From: Nocardia nova
Lineage (GTDB): Bacteria > Actinomycetota > Actinomycetes > Mycobacteriales > Mycobacteriaceae
DNA length: 64,000 bases
Direction of reading: 5' to 3'
Assembly (NCBI RefSeq): GCF_002933465.1
Contig: NZ_PSZE01000001.1
Coordinates: forward strand, 1-64,000
This document shows, in pieces, positions 62,701 through 64,000 of this stretch. The notes below the pieces were generated by a model. That model did not search any database. It was not told the origin of the DNA and worked only from the letters and a program-made list of their open reading frames with translations. Made by a program: the position numbers and the translations under genes. Numbering within the stretch: position 1 is the first letter of the stretch; every line of letters starts with the position of its first letter.

Positions 62701-62791
62701 CGACTGCGGCCGCCTCCCGGCCCAGCAGGTCCGGGTTGTCGCTGGACAGCAGGATCGGGACGCTGCCGTCGGGCAGGCGGTAGCTAGACAT
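59741..62791 (-). CDS. mbtD: Siderophore polyketide synthase, MbtD/NbtC-like (AT-KR-ACP)
   Basis: A 1,016-residue type I PKS module lacking a KS, the architecture and length of mycobactin MbtD and its nocobactin counterpart. The acyltransferase at about 90-430 has VFPGQGSQRPGMG and the nucleophile Ser189 in GHSQGE. The ketoreductase at about 690-870 has the Rossmann VVIVGGTGKVGLDL and VVCSSLSATLGGRGHMVYSA, with Ser and Tyr in catalytic positions. The acyl-carrier domain near 940-1010 carries the phosphopantetheine Ser979 in LGLDSLQAL. The ATG overlaps the KS stop by eight bases; GAAGAGGAGAG lies upstream. It supplies the ketide extension in hydroxyphenyloxazoline siderophore assembly; the product identity is inferred. 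Confidence 0.85.
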   Translation of the reverse strand: MSSYRLPDGSVPILLSSDNPDLLGREAAAVADYLADHPEVSPDRLADMLFRTRAPRRHRAVVMADAQTAVIAALRAVADGRPHPAVVRSERAATAQRVAYVFPGQGSQRPGMGAMLYEHSSAYRDAVDECDKVFHDLYGWSPRAYLLAAGQEDDDKALTVQPALFMQMVGVGAMWQAAGVGPGVTVGHSQGEIAAAYVSGAQTLRDAVRIVTTRARIVDSMELTGYSMAVLGVDRDECEDLIARQPDFAELSVINSRHIIAISGERSAVVNIVESLNAAGKFAKEIRVQYPAHTSFVATMREPLSGTVSAEMDNSTFLDTDVPCFGATFGDRLHPGLSIVDYWYLNLRNRVRFDLAIRKAVDAGASTFIEISEHPTLMLAIQENLSEIPGQREFQTLGTSRRTAEDLREFTRNLVTVAVHDANYRWEALREPGDGGVPALPLLDFPNTQMSAKSLWAPFEYGRTAEKNIAGGDSGASAVAPQRVVETWARLQRRTMVPPRTLAVIDPSGAHAELAAAVRAAAPRQGATVIEPGTDARPDTLVVLAPPSSPDGPVRDVSEFLGSRGWLAELDGIGDIWLVTSGGEQVVDSDLPDPFHAAAQAGFRCLAAEHIGVAFRHADLGAGTEAAAAAKALLGAIHIAGEPELAVRGGGYYAKRLLLDDTSGDIPPRGEELREVVIVGGTGKVGLDLCEQFAAAGAGRITVISRSGGSAAAAARIAEIGARHESEILVRRCDAGDPGALGDLAADYTASPATLIVHAAVDYDAAAADPDPATIRAAANAKSVVLQNLTRIFPRTDDGRIVVCSSLSATLGGRGHMVYSAVNRMLDAQAAHYRAEGIRCSSVQWGLWRAVGADHAEALARISGTGLLPMDPVVAVAAGFAPRAANVLVAAAQWGRIRDLFSVFGFAPLFAELPGDEPEPEAVTVAESVAEPEPAAGPATASSRGTADTVRDALRVVMGLEPSEAVDGSVPLVALGLDSLQALDLRKRVEAELRRDLPVTAILGGASLDEVVALLG

Positions 62792-64000
62792 GACTCTCCT
62801 CTTCGGCCGGAATGGCCAGCAGCGCATGAGCATTCGTGCCCGACACCCCGAACGACGACACCGCTCCGTAGCGCACGCCCTCGTGCGGCTGCCAGACCTC
62901 GAGCTTGCCCGCCAGCCGCAAACCGGTCGCGTCCCAATCCACCTTGCCGGTCGGATTGTCGGCGAAGCGGGTCGGCGCGATCTGTCCGTGTAAACCGCTG
63001 AGCAGCACCTTGATCAGCCCGAGCATGCCCGCGGCCGCCTGTGCGTGGCCCAGGTTCGATTTCACCGAGCCCAGGCGCGCGCAGCCGGATCCGTAAACGC
63101 GGTCCAGCGCCTCGAGTTCCAGCGGATCGCCGACCGCCGTCGCGGTGCCGTGGCCTTCGATCATGCCGACGACCTCGGGCGAAATACCCGCTGCCGCAAC
63201 GGTCGCGCGGATCAGTCGCTCCTGCGCACGGCTGCTCGGCACGGCGATCGGCGCTCCGGCGCCGTTGTGGTTGACCCGGGTGGCGAGCAATCGGCCGTAG
63301 ATCCGGCGACCGGCCGCGCGGGCCCGCGATTCGCGTTCCAGCACGACCACACCCGCGCCCTCGCCCCACAGCGTGCCGTCGGCGGCATCGGAATACGGTT
63401 TGCACTGCCCGTCCGACGCCAGCGCGTTGTTCTTGGAGAATTCGAAGAACGCGGCGGGCGAACCCATCACACAGACCGCACCGGCCAGCGCCCAGTCACA
63501 TTCCCCGGCGCGGATCGCCGCCGCCGCCATGTGCAGCGCCGACAGTGACGAGGCACAGGCGGTGTCGACCACGATCGACGGGCCGCCGAGGCCGAGGCAG
63601 TTGGAGATCCGCCCGGCCACCGCCCCCAGCGCCGCACCGGCCGCACGATAGCCGGAACAGTCGTTGACCTCGGCGCCGTGCGGACCGTACTCGGTCGGTG
63701 AGGCGCCCATATAGCAGCCCACCTCGTCACCGTCGATGGCCGCGGGGTTGATGCCGGCGTTCTCCAGTGCCCGCCAGGCCACCCGCAGCGCCACCCGCTG
63801 CTGCGGATCCATCGCGACGGCCTCGCGCGGTGTGATGCCGAAGAACATCGGATCGAATTCCGCTGCGCGATCGAGGAATCCGCCCGCGTCGCAGACCGTA
63901 GCCCAGCCGTCGTGGCGCGAGAGATTCAGCAGTTCGGCGAGCGGCCAGCCGCGGTCGCGCGGGAACGGCCCGGTCAGATCGCGGGCCTGCGACAGTGCCG
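62784..64000 (-). CDS. mbtC: Siderophore ketosynthase, MbtC/NbtB-like, 5' end missing
   Basis: At least 404 residues of a beta-ketoacyl synthase; the gene continues past the right edge. The catalytic Cys is in VVDTACASSLSALH, and the two His residues are in IEGHGTATAVGDPLE and KSNLGHAQAAAGM. It opens here with DLTGPFPRDRGWPLAELLNL, part of the usual KS N-terminal half. It is a stand-alone KS, as MbtC is, and its stop overlaps the start of the AT-KR-ACP gene, so the two are made together and act in trans as one module. The Pro/Glu-poor short C-terminus ends just after the KS fold. Confidence 0.87.
   Translation of the reverse strand, partial: ALSQARDLTGPFPRDRGWPLAELLNLSRHDGWATVCDAGGFLDRAAEFDPMFFGITPREAVAMDPQQRVALRVAWRALENAGINPAAIDGDEVGCYMGASPTEYGPHGAEVNDCSGYRAAGAALGAVAGRISNCLGLGGPSIVVDTACASSLSALHMAAAAIRAGECDWALAGAVCVMGSPAAFFEFSKNNALASDGQCKPYSDAADGTLWGEGAGVVVLERESRARAAGRRIYGRLLATRVNHNGAGAPIAVPSSRAQERLIRATVAAAGISPEVVGMIEGHGTATAVGDPLELEALDRVYGSGCARLGSVKSNLGHAQAAAGMLGLIKVLLSGLHGQIAPTRFADNPTGKVDWDATGLRLAGKLEVWQPHEGVRYGAVSSFGVSGTNAHALLAIPAEEESHV

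Overview
The window looks like a Nocardia chromosome or a very close relative. It is GC-rich, carries type VII (ESX) secretion substrates with an EspG chaperone, has ribosomal genes in an actinobacterial spc-operon order, and ends in a mycobactin/nocobactin-type polyketide synthase pair with an iron-box-controlled exporter. Bases 1-14 match the inner end of the Nextera/Tn5 mosaic end, so base 15 is probably a contig edge carrying untrimmed adapter.

Layout. (1) 15-16894, minus strand: one uninterrupted giant reading frame of at least 5,626 codons. It has a CpnT-like N-terminus, a papain-fold (Tox-PL) toxin-type domain near residue 1065, two metallopeptidase-like units and several internally repeated modules. 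A WXG100 gene and a YbaB/EbfC gene precede it. (2) 17923-18366, plus: dtd, a tRNA proofreading gene, lying between two ESX cassettes. (3) 18370-25566, minus: a second cassette of YbaB, CpnT-like repeat protein, WXG100, a large Gly/Ser/Tyr-repeat substrate and EspG. (4) 26162-31738, minus: map, adk, secY, rplO, rpmD, rpsE, rplR, rplF and rpsH. (5) 31739-46451: about 14.7 kb inserted between rpsH and rpsN, genes that are normally adjacent. It holds a roadblock/LC7 operon, an Abi-like HEPN protein, two DUF3558-type lipoproteins, a DUF1152/GntR divergent pair, a coupled set of small genes, and many decayed genes (YoaK, XRE-DUF5753/DUF397, EccC-type ATPase, HsdR C-terminus, and three genes with apparent single-base frameshifts). 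(6) 46452-47901, minus: rpsN, rplE, rplX and rplN, closed by a strong hairpin. (7) 48306-57000: M13 metallopeptidase lipoprotein, glycogen-debranching-type enzyme, AlkB alkane hydroxylase and two tandem secreted lipases. (8) 57031-64000, minus: three-gene ABC exporter of Drr type with an IdeR-like iron box, then MbtD-like (AT-KR-ACP) and MbtC-like (KS, running off the right end).

How the parts fit. Regions 1 and 3 encode candidate ESX-secreted substrates and their chaperone, but the membrane machinery is not in the window. The two halves of the spc operon each have a plausible promoter, and the upstream half ends in a terminator, so the split looks settled rather than a broken transcript. The right end is an iron-acquisition locus in which siderophore assembly and probable export are linked by position and by an iron box.

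The most notable items are the giant multidomain ESX-type protein, the split spc operon with its fossil-rich island, and the 74-bp duplication that created a tiny overlapping ORF before the third exporter gene. No tRNA, rRNA, CRISPR array, integrase or intact insertion sequence was recognised.
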